The notes under the pieces are model-generated. The model saw only the letters and a list, made by a program, of their open reading frames with translations, was not told where the DNA came from and made no database searches. The translations under genes and the position numbers were made by a program. Source: CAZGYE01 sp964530165 (GTDB lineage Bacteria; Planctomycetota; Planctomycetia; Planctomycetales; Planctomycetaceae). From it: DNA of 15,680 nucleotides. This document shows positions 1 through 6,955 of the stretch, piece after piece; positions within the stretch are counted from its first letter, which is position 1, and every line of letters begins with the position of its first letter. The DNA lies in NCBI GenBank assembly GCA_964530165.1, contig CAZGYE010000113.1, positions 1 to 15,680 of the forward strand, read 5' to 3'.

Positions 1-1041
1 TTTCTCGGCCGCCTGGGCTGGGAAGTTCTCGCGCTGGACGATGTCGATGTTCTTCAGCGCCACGGCACAGCCAACCGGATGAGCGCTGTAAGTGTAAGCG
101 TGCATCCAGACGGCCTCGCCGCTGTCGAGCACCTCGTCAATCGCACCGCTCAAACCGATGCCGCCGAACGGGAAATAACCGGACGTGATCGCCTTGGCAA
201 ACTGTATGATGTCCGGCTCGACGCCCCAATGTTCCAGGCCGAACATTTTGCCCGTCCGCCCGAAGCCGGTGATCACCTCGTCGGCGACGAACAACACGTC
301 GTACTGATCACAGATCTCACGGATGCGGGGAAAATAGTCGTCCTGCGGCACAATCACGCCGCCGGCGCCCTGCACCGGCTCGGCCAGAAACATAGCGACC
401 GTCTCGGGTCCCTCGCGCAGAATCGCTTGTTCCAGCTCGTTAGCGGCGGCGATGCCCTGGCTGACTCCCTCGGGAGCCTCGTACCGGTACGGATAGGGCG
501 ATGGAATGTGGACAAACCCGGGCACCCGAGGCTCGAACATTGGCCAGTAGCTCTCGATGCCCGTGGCGCTCATGGCGGCCAGCGTCACGCCGTGATAGCC
601 CCACTGACGCGAGATGACCTTCGTCTTCTCCGGTTTCCCTTTCAGCTTCCAGTAGTAGCGAGCCGTCTTGAAGCTGGTCTCGCTCGACTCGCCGCCGCCG
701 GAGGTGAAAAAAAACCGCTCGATGGACGGATAGGTCAGCCCGGCCAGCCGCTCGGCCAATTCGATCGCTTGCGGGTTGGAGCTGCCCGCATAGCCGGAGC
801 AGTAGGCCAGCGTCTCCATTTGCCGGGCGGCGGTTTCCGCCAAATCCTTGCGTCCGTGGCCCGCCGCGACGTTCCACAGCCCCGAGAGCGCGTCGATGTA
901 CTCCTTGCCGTCGGCGTCGATCAGGATGGCTCCGTCCCCCTTCACCCACACGTGCCCTTTTTCGTGGGCGGCCCGATCGTGCAGGGCATGGATCAAATGG
1001 GCCTGGTCGCGGCCGAGCAGCTCGCTTTTGGTATTCGTCAT
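1..1041 (-). CDS. Class III PLP-dependent aminotransferase (3' end cut by window edge)
   Basis: Translating the minus strand from the ATG at 1041 gives 347 residues that run off the left edge without a stop, so roughly the last 100 residues are missing. Fold type I class III transaminase features are visible: a glycine/serine phosphate-binding stretch GGGESSETS near residues 115-123, the DEVITGFGRTG motif at 254-264 whose Asp contacts the PLP pyridine nitrogen, and FAKAITSGY at 281-289, where K283 is the expected Schiff-base lysine. The N-terminus (LWNVAAGHGRKDL) resembles the omega-amino acid, putrescine or beta-alanine:pyruvate transaminase group. Such enzymes move an amino group from an amine or omega-amino acid to pyruvate or another keto acid in the cytoplasm. 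The substrate cannot be read from sequence. It is divergent from the oxidoreductase at 1320, with a 278-nt shared upstream region. The family call is secure; the exact enzyme is not. Confidence 0.93.
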   Translation of the reverse strand, partial: MTNTKSELLGRDQAHLIHALHDRAAHEKGHVWVKGDGAILIDADGKEYIDALSGLWNVAAGHGRKDLAETAARQMETLAYCSGYAGSSNPQAIELAERLAGLTYPSIERFFFTSGGGESSETSFKTARYYWKLKGKPEKTKVISRQWGYHGVTLAAMSATGIESYWPMFEPRVPGFVHIPSPYPYRYEAPEGVSQGIAAANELEQAILREGPETVAMFLAEPVQGAGGVIVPQDDYFPRIREICDQYDVLFVADEVITGFGRTGKMFGLEHWGVEPDIIQFAKAITSGYFPFGGIGLSGAIDEVLDSGEAVWMHAYTYSAHPVGCAVALKNIDIVQRENFPAQAAEK

Positions 1042-1305
1042 GATGGTCAGTCTCGACAGGGGAGAATTGCCAAGGTTTCCACAGGACAATGTTTCTTCCG
1101 AGTATATCGGATGGCAAGTCGATTATGATATCCTGCTCCTCAAATGAAAGCATGATCCAATAATCGGAAAATTCCGCGCTCGCTGTTGCGTATGCAGTCG
1201 GTGTGGTAGCATGGATCTGAAGAGCCGGCGTGAAGAATCAGAGGCATGCGTCCGGCGGGTATCGACCGAAAGTTGACCGAGCGGTCATCACGAGCATCAG
1301 CAAAT

Positions 1306-1310
1306 GGAGG
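1306..1310 (+). promoter_or_regulatory. Ribosome binding site GGAGG that fixes the start of the oxidoreductase
   Basis: A perfect GGAGG lies 9 nt before the ATG at 1320. The reading frame stays open upstream to another ATG at 1230, but only the 1320 start has this site, and only that start puts the twin-arginine motif at the extreme N-terminus as export requires. Confidence 0.75.
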
Positions 1311-1319
1311 AACTATTCG

Positions 1320-2666
1320 ATGAGTCAGAAAACCACACGTCGTCATTTTCTGAAGCAAACGTCGGCCCTGGGTGCGGCGTGGTGGGTCGGGACGACTACG
1401 ACCTTCGCCGACAGCAAATCGAAAATCGAGCGGTTGAATTTCGCCAGTATTGGGGTTCAAGGGAAAGGATCCAGCGACAGCAACAACGCCGGCAAGCATG
1501 GAAACCTCATCGCGCTGTGCGATATCGACGACAACCGCCTGAACAAAAAGGCGAAGGAGTTTCCCAAGGCCAAGAAGTACAACGACTACCGCAAGATGCT
1601 CGAGGAGCTGGAGAGCGACATCGACGTCGTGACCGTCAGTACGCCCGATCACAGTCACGCGCCGGCCAGCGTGATGGCCATGAAACTGGGCAAGCATTGC
1701 TTCTGCCAGAAACCGCTCACCTGGTCGGTCCACGAGGCGCGCACGATGCGGCAAGTGGCTGCTGAGAAGAAGGTGGCCACGCAGATGGGCAACCAGGGAA
1801 CCGCCACCGGCCTGCTGCGCGAAGCCGTCGAGATGGTGCGGGCCGGGCTCATCGGCAATGTGACCGAGGTGCACGTCTGGACGAACCGACCGATTTGGCC
1901 CCAGGGGACCGGGCGGCCCACCGACACGCCTCCCGTACCTCCCAACGTCCACTGGAACCTCTGGCTCGGCCCGGCTCCCGAGCGGCCGTATCACCCGGCT
2001 TATCTTCCGTTCAAGTGGCGTGGCTGGGTCGATTTCGGGACCGGCGCGTTGGGCGACATGGCCTGCCATACCATGAACATGCCGGTCATGGCCTGCAATT
2101 TGTTCGAGCCGATCTCCGTCGAGGCCGATTCGCCCGGCATCTTCGAAAACGAGACGTATCCGAAGTTCTCGACCATTCGCTACGAGTTCGGCAAGCGGGG
2201 CGATCTGGCCCCGTGCACCATGTACTGGTACGACGGCGGCAGAAAACCGCCGGCAGAGCTGCTCAAGGACGTTCCGGCTAAAGACGACAAAGAGCGGAGC
2301 CGGCGAACCCGCACCGGCAGCCTGCTGATCGGCGACAAAGGCGCGTTGTTCTCGCAGGGCGATTACGGCGGACAGGGAAACTACCTGCTGCCGGTCGACA
2401 AGTTCGCCGACGTGAAGAAACCGGAACCGACATTGCCGCGGACCACCGATCACTTCCTGGAATTTGTCACTGCCTGCAAAGGCGGACCGGCGGCCATGTC
2501 GAATTTCGGCTACGCCGGCCGGCTGACCGAAACCGTCCTGCTGGGCGACGTCGCCATGCGAGCCGGGACGAAGATCGAATGGGACGCGAAGAGCATGAAG
2601 GTCACGAACCTCCCGGCTGCCAACCAGTTCATCCAGCGCAAATACCGCCAAGGCTGGACGTTGTAG
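1320..2666 (+). CDS. Tat-exported Gfo/Idh/MocA family NAD(P)-dependent oxidoreductase
   Basis: The protein has 448 residues. The N-terminus carries a twin-arginine signal (TTRRHFLKQ, R7-R8) followed by a weakly hydrophobic stretch to about residue 30, so the folded, cofactor-loaded enzyme is probably exported. A Rossmann fold follows: dinucleotide-binding IGVQGKG at 44-50, then an acidic strand end in ALCDID (65-70). The family EKP motif reads QKP here (130-132), within CFCQKPLTW. From memory this substitution is common in planctomycete members. The C-terminal half (RGWVDFGTGALGDMACH, about 245-260) matches the alpha/beta domain that holds the sugar. These enzymes oxidise or reduce sugars, inositols or related polyols; the substrate here is unknown. 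The next gene is a TIM-barrel isomerase 75 nt downstream, and this pairing is typical of sugar catabolic units. I chose the ATG at 1320 over 1230 because of the GGAGG site and the Tat motif. Confidence 0.95.
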   Translation: MSQKTTRRHFLKQTSALGAAWWVGTTTTFADSKSKIERLNFASIGVQGKGSSDSNNAGKHGNLIALCDIDDNRLNKKAKEFPKAKKYNDYRKMLEELESDIDVVTVSTPDHSHAPASVMAMKLGKHCFCQKPLTWSVHEARTMRQVAAEKKVATQMGNQGTATGLLREAVEMVRAGLIGNVTEVHVWTNRPIWPQGTGRPTDTPPVPPNVHWNLWLGPAPERPYHPAYLPFKWRGWVDFGTGALGDMACHTMNMPVMACNLFEPISVEADSPGIFENETYPKFSTIRYEFGKRGDLAPCTMYWYDGGRKPPAELLKDVPAKDDKERSRRTRTGSLLIGDKGALFSQGDYGGQGNYLLPVDKFADVKKPEPTLPRTTDHFLEFVTACKGGPAAMSNFGYAGRLTETVLLGDVAMRAGTKIEWDAKSMKVTNLPAANQFIQRKYRQGWTL

Positions 2667-2741
2667 AGCGGTCAGCAGTCAGCGATCAGCAGTCAGCTTT
2701 TTTCTGGCTGACCGCTGAAAGCTGATTGCTGAGAGCTTTTC
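2667..2741. repeat. GCTGA-type imperfect inverted repeat filling the intergenic gap
   Basis: The whole space between the oxidoreductase stop and the isomerase ATG consists of iterated heptamer-like units. On the left they read as GTCAGC/ATCAGC, on the right as GCTGACC, GCTGAAA, GCTGATT. The left arm (2670-2697) is largely complementary to the right arm (2707-2735), with a T-rich loop at 2698-2704. Related units recur at 5648-5681 and 5911-5930. The transcript could fold into a long hairpin between two co-directional genes, acting as a processing site or partial attenuator. Being intergenic, palindromic and multi-copy, it looks like a dispersed repeat rather than a gene-specific regulator. Confidence 0.75.
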
Positions 2742-3665
2742 ATGATCAAAACTGCCTTTTCCACGTTGAGCTGCCCTGATTGGTCGTGGCACGAATTGCT
2801 TGCTCGCGGAGCGAAATACGGTTTCGACGGCGTCGAGGTTCGCTCGGTCGCCCGCGAGACCGACTTGTTGAAGCGGCCGGAGTTTCAGCCACAAGCGTTG
2901 CCGGCACGTCGCCGGGAACTGGCGGACGCCGGTGTTCAAGTCTGCGGCCTGGCCTCATCGGTTCGCTTCGATTACCCGGAGGCAAGCCGGCGAGCCGAGC
3001 AGCACGAAATCGGGAAAGCGTACCTCGATCTGGCCGCAGAGCTAGGTGCGTCGTTTGTCCGCGTGTTCGGCGACGTACTTCCGGACGAAGCCGATGCTGC
3101 CGGCCGCCTGACGGTGATCGAGAACATTGCTGAGGGCCTCCAGCAACTGGGCGAGTATGCCGAACAGATGGGCTTGCACGTCTTAATCGAAACACACGGC
3201 GATTTCGCCGATTCGAGCGTCACACAACAGACCCTCCGCCTCGTCGACAGCCCGGCTGCCGGTGTGTTGTGGGACACACATCATCCGTGGCGCTTCTGTG
3301 GTGAGGAGCTCTCTCGAACATTCGAGCGCTTGCGGCCGTGGGTCCGGCACACGCATTGGAAAGATTCGGTGTCTCGCCGCGGCCGGGAGGTGGACGCCGG
3401 GGTCGAGCAGGCGGCCCAAGAGGCGCATCATCTGATGAGCGGGCATCGGCATGCCGATTACGTGCTGTTTGCCGGCGGCGAGTTTCCCGCGTTGGACTGC
3501 ATGCGATTGCTGCAGGGCGGCAGGTATGACGGCTGGTTCAGCCTGGAGTGGGAGAAGATGTGGCATCCGGAGATCGAGGATCCGGACGTGGCGCTGCCGC
3601 TGTTTCCGCCGAAAATTCGACAGATGAGCAAGATTGTCGAGCTGACGGCGCCCGACGACGTGTAA
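2742..3665 (+). CDS. Sugar phosphate isomerase/epimerase (xylose-isomerase-like TIM barrel)
   Basis: The protein has 307 residues, typical for the AP-endonuclease-2/xylose-isomerase-like TIM-barrel superfamily. It begins with the strand MIKTAFSTLSCPDW and the classic GAKYGFDGVEVR (23-34). Candidate divalent-metal ligands sit at barrel strand ends: E150 in LIETHGDF, D178 and H181 in LWDTHHPW, H205 in RHTHWKD, and E269 in FSLEWEKMW. No signal peptide is seen, so it should act in the cytoplasm. Members isomerise or epimerise ketoses, hexuloses or inositol derivatives, and pairing with a Gfo/Idh/MocA dehydrogenase is common. The exported partner argues that the two may not act on one substrate in one compartment. 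The ATG at 2742 directly follows the GCTGA repeat, with only a weak GAGAG as a possible ribosome binding site. The fold call is strong; the substrate is unknown. Confidence 0.92.
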   Translation: MIKTAFSTLSCPDWSWHELLARGAKYGFDGVEVRSVARETDLLKRPEFQPQALPARRRELADAGVQVCGLASSVRFDYPEASRRAEQHEIGKAYLDLAAELGASFVRVFGDVLPDEADAAGRLTVIENIAEGLQQLGEYAEQMGLHVLIETHGDFADSSVTQQTLRLVDSPAAGVLWDTHHPWRFCGEELSRTFERLRPWVRHTHWKDSVSRRGREVDAGVEQAAQEAHHLMSGHRHADYVLFAGGEFPALDCMRLLQGGRYDGWFSLEWEKMWHPEIEDPDVALPLFPPKIRQMSKIVELTAPDDV

Positions 3666-3709
3666 CCGTCGACAATCGTCACGAACCGTTTTTCCGTCGT
3701 CAGAGGGGT

Positions 3710-3728
3710 TTGCCGTTACGTTCGGCAA
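3710..3728 (+). terminator. Weak hairpin after the isomerase gene
   Basis: TTGCCG (3710-3715) pairs perfectly with CGGCAA (3723-3728) around a 7-nt loop. The sequence then reads CGGGTTTTC, with only four Ts. It lies about 45 nt after the isomerase stop and before the next promoter, so it may end the two-gene transcript. The short stem and poor T-tract keep confidence low. Confidence 0.3.
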
Positions 3729-3787
3729 CGGGTTTTCAAGGTTTGCCGGTTGAGCAGATTATCCGGCGAACGAGTCGCCGCAACTGT

Positions 3788-3816
3788 TTGACGCAACAGA
3801 ATTCGTGATTTATATT
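3788..3816 (+). promoter_or_regulatory. Sigma70-type promoter for the S41 protease gene
   Basis: TTGACG (3788-3793) and TATATT (3811-3816) are separated by exactly 17 nt. Each box matches the bacterial housekeeping consensus at five of six positions. Transcription would start near 3823 and leave a leader of about 175 nt before the ATG at 3998. The position after the isomerase gene and before the protease gene fits a new transcription unit. Confidence 0.55.
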
Positions 3817-3997
3817 CAACCGTGTCGCGGCGTCCGGTTGCTTTTGCGGAACGTGTGCGGCAAAGACAGAAACAAATACTCGACGGAGTGGTTCTGCTCG
3901 ATGCTTTTCCGCTTGTGACGTTGTCATCGCCCGACGGTGGGCGGAGCGCGTTCCGTCGATTTCTGAGTGTCCGCCGATTCCTGAGGGGGGGAATTGC

Positions 3998-5641
3998 ATG
4001 TCAACTGAGCGGTTCATCAAGCGTCTGCTTTTTCTGGCGATCGTTGCCTGTTGTCTCTCCGGGGCGATCGGCCACACAGTTGCAGGCCCGTTATCGGATT
4101 CCACTTCACCGACCGCCCAAAGCCGCGAGGCCGTTCGGACGGGTGAGGACCTGGAGCGCTCGCGGCATTGGGACCAGGCCATCGAGCACTACGAAGATGC
4201 GCTCAAGCATTGGCCCCAGAGCAAGGATCTGCAATACGGCCTACGACGTTCGAAGATTCATTTCGGGATCGAACGGAGATACGCCGACAGCAGTTTCGAG
4301 GAGTCGTTGCTGTCGAAATCGCGGCGGGAGGCGCTCATCCTGTTCGACGAGGTCTTGCGGACCGTTAAGTCGCATTACGTCGACCCGGTCAGTTCGACGT
4401 CGTTCGTGGCGCACGGCACCGAGAGTTTCTACCTGGCATTGGCCAACGAGAAGTTTCTGGAGAAGAATCTGCAAGATGCCGACCCGCGCCGCATCAAGCA
4501 AATGCGGAAGATTCTACGAGAACAATTCTGGAACAAACCGATTCCGCACCGTGTCGCGGCAAGTCAGACGGTCGTCGAGGTCTGCGATATTGCCAGAGAA
4601 GTGCTCGGTTTGCGCGGCGGCGCGGTCGTGTTGGAGTACGTATTCGGCGGCTGCAATGCCCTGGATGATTACAGCAATTACCTCACGCCCGATCGGTTGG
4701 AAGATCTTTACGGGAACATCGAAGGTGAGTTTGTCGGTTTGGGCATCGAGATGAAGGCGGAACCGGGCAAGGGGCTCTTGTTGCTCAACGTGCTTCCCGA
4801 CAGCCCTGCCTCGCAAGGAGGTCTGCTGCCCGGCGACCACATCGTCAAGATCGACGGGAAGCGCTCTCGGCAGATGAAGACCGACGAAGCGGCCCAATTG
4901 CTCCGCGGACCGTCGGCTTCCCGGGTCCGCCTCGAACTGATGGACGAAGACGGACACCTCCGGGAAAGAGAATTCGTCCGCAGGTCTGTGCACGTGAAGA
5001 GCATCCCCGTGGCCAGGATGCTCCCGGGAAACGAGGGAGTCGGTTACATCCAAATGACCGGTTTTCAGAGGACGTCTGCCGCCGAACTCGATGAGGCGCT
5101 GGACCGCTTGAAACAGCAGGGAATGCGATCCCTGATTTGGGACGTGCGCGGTAATCCGGGCGGATTGCTGACCGCGGCCGTCGAAGTCCTCGACCGCTTC
5201 ATCGCCGAAGGAGTGCTGGTTTCAACTCGCGGCCGTACCAGCGATCAGAACTGGAGCTATTCCGCCCATCGTCCGGGAACGTGGACGCTGTCCTTGGTGT
5301 TGTTGACTGACGGCGACAGCGCCAGCGCCAGCGAGATCGTCGCCGGGGCAATTCGCGACCACCGCCGCGGTGTGATTGTCGGACGAACCACGTACGGCAA
5401 GTGGTCTGTGCAGAGCATCCTACCCGTTCACGCATCGACGGGACTGAGACTGACGACCGCCAAGTTTTACTCGCCTCGAGGCCACACGTTGGGTAAAATA
5501 GGAGTTCGACCGGACGTCCTTGTCGAAGCGCCCCACGAGCACGTCACACTCTACCGCGGTGCTGCGGATGTCAACGTCGAAACAGACGCCGACGTGCGAA
5601 AAGGACTGGAAGTTCTGCGTCAACAACTTTCCCGACGGTAA
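3998..5641 (+). CDS. Secreted S41 family (C-terminal processing, CtpA-like) serine protease with PDZ domain
   Basis: The protein has 547 residues. A basic start and hydrophobic core (IKRLLFLAIVACCLSGAIG, about 7-25) form a signal peptide or anchor. Residues 45-95 have a TPR-like helical character (HWDQAIEHYEDALKHWPQ). A PDZ domain spans about 235-325 (LPDSPASQGGLLPGDHIVKI). The S41 core follows: GVGYIQMTGF (347-356), WDVRGNPGGLL (381-391), then TDGDSASASEIVAG. Aligning by spacing to E. coli Tsp gives S443, D454 and K468 (TYGKWSVQ) as the catalytic residues, all present. These enzymes cleave envelope proteins near their C-termini, with the PDZ domain recognising the tail. The N-terminal region is longer than in minimal CtpA. 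A strong purine-rich ribosome binding site supports the 3998 start. It heads a plus-strand gene series and is followed at once by a hairpin repeat. Confidence 0.95.
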   Translation: MSTERFIKRLLFLAIVACCLSGAIGHTVAGPLSDSTSPTAQSREAVRTGEDLERSRHWDQAIEHYEDALKHWPQSKDLQYGLRRSKIHFGIERRYADSSFEESLLSKSRREALILFDEVLRTVKSHYVDPVSSTSFVAHGTESFYLALANEKFLEKNLQDADPRRIKQMRKILREQFWNKPIPHRVAASQTVVEVCDIAREVLGLRGGAVVLEYVFGGCNALDDYSNYLTPDRLEDLYGNIEGEFVGLGIEMKAEPGKGLLLLNVLPDSPASQGGLLPGDHIVKIDGKRSRQMKTDEAAQLLRGPSASRVRLELMDEDGHLREREFVRRSVHVKSIPVARMLPGNEGVGYIQMTGFQRTSAAELDEALDRLKQQGMRSLIWDVRGNPGGLLTAAVEVLDRFIAEGVLVSTRGRTSDQNWSYSAHRPGTWTLSLVLLTDGDSASASEIVAGAIRDHRRGVIVGRTTYGKWSVQSILPVHASTGLRLTTAKFYSPRGHTLGKIGVRPDVLVEAPHEHVTLYRGAADVNVETDADVRKGLEVLRQQLSRR

Positions 5642-5647
5642 GAAGCA

Positions 5648-5681
5648 GTCAGCGCTCAGCTTCTTCCAGCTGAGTGCTGAC
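5648..5681. repeat. Hairpin after the S41 gene, GCTGA-type repeat copy
   Basis: GTCAGCGCTCAGC (5648-5660) and GCTGAGTGCTGAC (5669-5681) pair over 13 positions with a single G-T pair, around the 8-nt loop TTCTTCCA. It starts six nt after the protease stop codon and may end or stabilise that transcript, though no T-tract follows. It belongs to the same family as 2667-2741 and 5911-5930 and forms the outermost left shell of the nested palindrome that follows. Confidence 0.75.
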
Positions 5682-5772
5682 AGTGTGTTTGAAAACTCTG
5701 AGAGTCCCGGAGGGACGGTGGAATGTAGCCCAAGGCGCAAGCTCTGGGATTGGGAAGGCGGCGTGAGTTCAT

Positions 5773-5834
5773 AAGCCCCGGAGGGGCGACAGAAATCAAG
5801 GTTCGAGAACGGATTCTGTCGCCCCTGTGGGGCT
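5773..5834. repeat. Central long hairpin of the composite repeat
   Basis: The left arm (5773-5797, AAGCCCCGGAGGGGCGACAG and onward) is nearly complementary to the right arm (5812-5834, ending CTGTCGCCCC-TGT-GGGGCTT), with 14 nt between. Each arm also folds by itself as GCCCC-NNN-GGGGC (5775-5787 and 5821-5833). The segment can therefore switch between one long stem and two short ones. Confidence 0.75.
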
Positions 5835-5886
5835 TGCGCGAGTCCACCAGCTTACCCAGGGCTAACGCCCTGGGCTACAATTTTTC

Positions 5887-5899
5887 GCCCCTTCGGGGC
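5887..5899. terminator. Terminator-like GC hairpin flanked by T-runs
   Basis: GCCCC-TTC-GGGGC is a perfect 5-bp stem followed by TTTT on the plus strand and preceded by TTTTT at 5881-5885. It is also the right outer arm of the composite repeat. It could stop read-through from the protease gene, but it sits only about 30 nt before the propeller start. Transcription of that gene would then have to begin in or just after the repeat. Confidence 0.4.
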
Positions 5900-5910
5900 T
5901 TTTCAGACAC

Positions 5911-5930
5911 CCGCTGAAAGCTGACCGCTG
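5911..5930. repeat. GCTGA-type repeat copy abutting the propeller start codon
   Basis: CCGCTGAAAGCTGACCGCTG reads straight into the ATG at 5931. It matches the right arm of the 2667-2741 repeat (GACCGCTGAAAGCTGA) in rearranged order. It mirrors the hairpin at 5648-5681 on the other side of the composite palindrome. Confidence 0.7.
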
Positions 5931-6854
5931 ATGTCTGAGGGATCTTTCCCAGATTGGCTCTCTTCGGGTCGAGGCGTCGGTCCTCAACTTCGTTGGTCCT
6001 TTGCGACCGACTCGCCGCTGGTCGCAACGGCGTTGGCCCGTGAGAGCGGAGAGGTGTTGGCCGGCGATCAGTCCGGCGGCTTGTATCTTCTGGATCGGCG
6101 GGGACGGGTGGGCGCGTTGACGCGCGGCTTTCACCCGCTGACGGCCGTGGCGTGGAGCGACAGCGGAAACGGCGGGGCCGTCTCGATTGGCGACTCGAAG
6201 CTCTGCCGTCTCACCAACCGGTTGGAAGTGGCGTGGTCGGTCGAGCTGCCGGACGTCATTCTCGCCCTTGCCGTCGATCCGTTCGGTGAGTACGTTGCCG
6301 CGGGCCTGGCCAACGGCAGCAACTATGTCTTCGATTCGCACAAGCAACGTGTCAGCACGTTCGAAACGGTTCGTCCCTTGAGCTTTCTGCGGTTTCTGGT
6401 CACCGAGGCGACAATCCTGGGAGCCGCCGAGTATGGACACCTTTGCTGTCATCAACTCACCGGTGAGCAAATCTGGAACGAGAAGCTATGGTCCAACGTG
6501 GGAGACATGGCTGTCTCCGGGGATGGGGAGACGATCCTGCTGGCCGGTTTCAGCCATGGCATCCAGTTATTCGACGGCGAGGGGGCCAACCGCGGCTCTT
6601 TTGTGGTCGAGGGAACGCCCAACCACGTCTCCATGAGTTTTGCACGGAACCGCTTCGTGGCGTCGACTTTGGAGCGTCATTTGTATTGGCTCGATTCGGA
6701 CGGCGAGATGGTTTGGGCGACCAGTCTGCCCGAAGATGTCTGCCAGGTGCATTGTGATCCGCTGGCAAATTGGATCGTGTTCGGACTCGCCTCCGGTCGG
6801 CTCATCCGGCTGGATTGGGCTGGGCCGGAACAAAACGAACGAATTGATCCGTAA
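5931..6854 (+). CDS. Cytoplasmic seven-repeat beta-propeller protein (WD40/PQQ-like)
   Basis: The protein has 307 residues with no signal peptide or membrane segment. Seven repeats of about 40 residues can be read, at roughly 31-60, 70-100, 110-140, 149-182, 190-222, 231-262 and 270-300. Each has a strand with small hydrophobics (for example ILALAVDPFGEYVAAGLANG), a turn glycine, and a closing strand such as LYLLDRRGR, IQLFDGEGA or LYWLDSDGE. This predicts a seven-bladed propeller filling the whole protein, so it should be a binding scaffold rather than an enzyme. No catalytic motif is seen. It lies 101 nt before the membrane kinase gene on the same strand and could be its partner or substrate, but only position supports that. 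The ATG lies at the edge of a dispersed repeat with no good ribosome binding site. I see no better in-frame start before the first blade. Confidence 0.8.
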   Translation: MSEGSFPDWLSSGRGVGPQLRWSFATDSPLVATALARESGEVLAGDQSGGLYLLDRRGRVGALTRGFHPLTAVAWSDSGNGGAVSIGDSKLCRLTNRLEVAWSVELPDVILALAVDPFGEYVAAGLANGSNYVFDSHKQRVSTFETVRPLSFLRFLVTEATILGAAEYGHLCCHQLTGEQIWNEKLWSNVGDMAVSGDGETILLAGFSHGIQLFDGEGANRGSFVVEGTPNHVSMSFARNRFVASTLERHLYWLDSDGEMVWATSLPEDVCQVHCDPLANWIVFGLASGRLIRLDWAGPEQNERIDP

Positions 6855-6872
6855 CCCTCCCGTGGTTATACT
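6844..6872 (+). promoter_or_regulatory. Putative sigma70-type promoter for the kinase gene
   Basis: TTGATC (6844-6849) and TATACT (6867-6872) are 17 nt apart. The first box overlaps the last codons of the propeller gene. Transcription would start near 6879, about 75 nt before the kinase ATG at 6956, which has an AAGGTGG ribosome binding site just upstream. The match is decent, but such pairs also arise by chance. Confidence 0.45.
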
Positions 6873-6955
6873 AGAGTGAGAGACTCATCATTCCCCTGGG
6901 AGTCGGTTTTATAGATGGTTATTCCATTTTCGACAGATGTGAATGAAGGTGGCAG

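Larger units (their letters stand above)
3666..3997 (+). other. 332-nt intergenic region with leader of the S41 protease gene
   Basis: I see no convincing gene here. It holds a small hairpin at 3710-3728, a promoter-like pair at 3788-3816, and then an untranslated leader of about 175 nt. The leader contains a 6-bp stem (CGACGG at 3932-3937 with CCGTCG at 3953-3958) and ends in a strong purine-rich ribosome binding site (AGGGGGGGA, about 3983-3991) before the ATG at 3998. I recognise no riboswitch class. Confidence 0.6.
5704..5900. repeat. Composite nested inverted repeat, about 200 nt
   Basis: Three repeat types face each other in mirror order. Outer pair: 5704-5719 and 5885-5900, 12 of 16 positions matching. 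Middle pair: 5725-5749 and 5855-5879, about 21 of 25 matching; these are the TGTAGCCC...AGCYCTGGG units. Inner pair: 5773-5797 and 5812-5834. The arms nearest the centre could form a long cruciform. The right middle arm also folds alone as an 8-bp perfect stem (CCCAGGGC 5855-5862 with GCCCTGGG 5867-5874). I see no protein-coding sense in this stretch. From memory, units of this kind occur widely between genes in planctomycete genomes. Confidence 0.8.

Noticed and set aside
79..1128. 349-aa plus-strand open frame at the left edge
   Set aside because: It is antisense to the class III aminotransferase, whose motifs (K283, DEVITGFGRTG) are plain on the minus strand.
1042..1319. Promoter pairs in the divergent region, such as TTGCGT (1186) with TAGCAT (1207), or minus-strand TATACT (1101-1106)
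   Set aside because: The plus-strand spacing is only 15 nt and the boxes are poor. The minus-strand -10 box lacks a -35 partner. Too weak to annotate.
1140..2651. 503-aa open frame on the minus strand opposite the oxidoreductase
   Set aside because: It is the antisense shadow of a well-supported gene. Its residues are biased and repetitive (many Arg, Gly, Val, Asp, His) with no domain, as expected of GC-rich antisense frames.
3822..4754. 310-aa plus-strand open frame overlapping the S41 gene start
   Set aside because: It is extremely rich in Arg and Ser and lacks motifs. It overlaps the S41 frame, which has a signal peptide, PDZ domain and catalytic residues.
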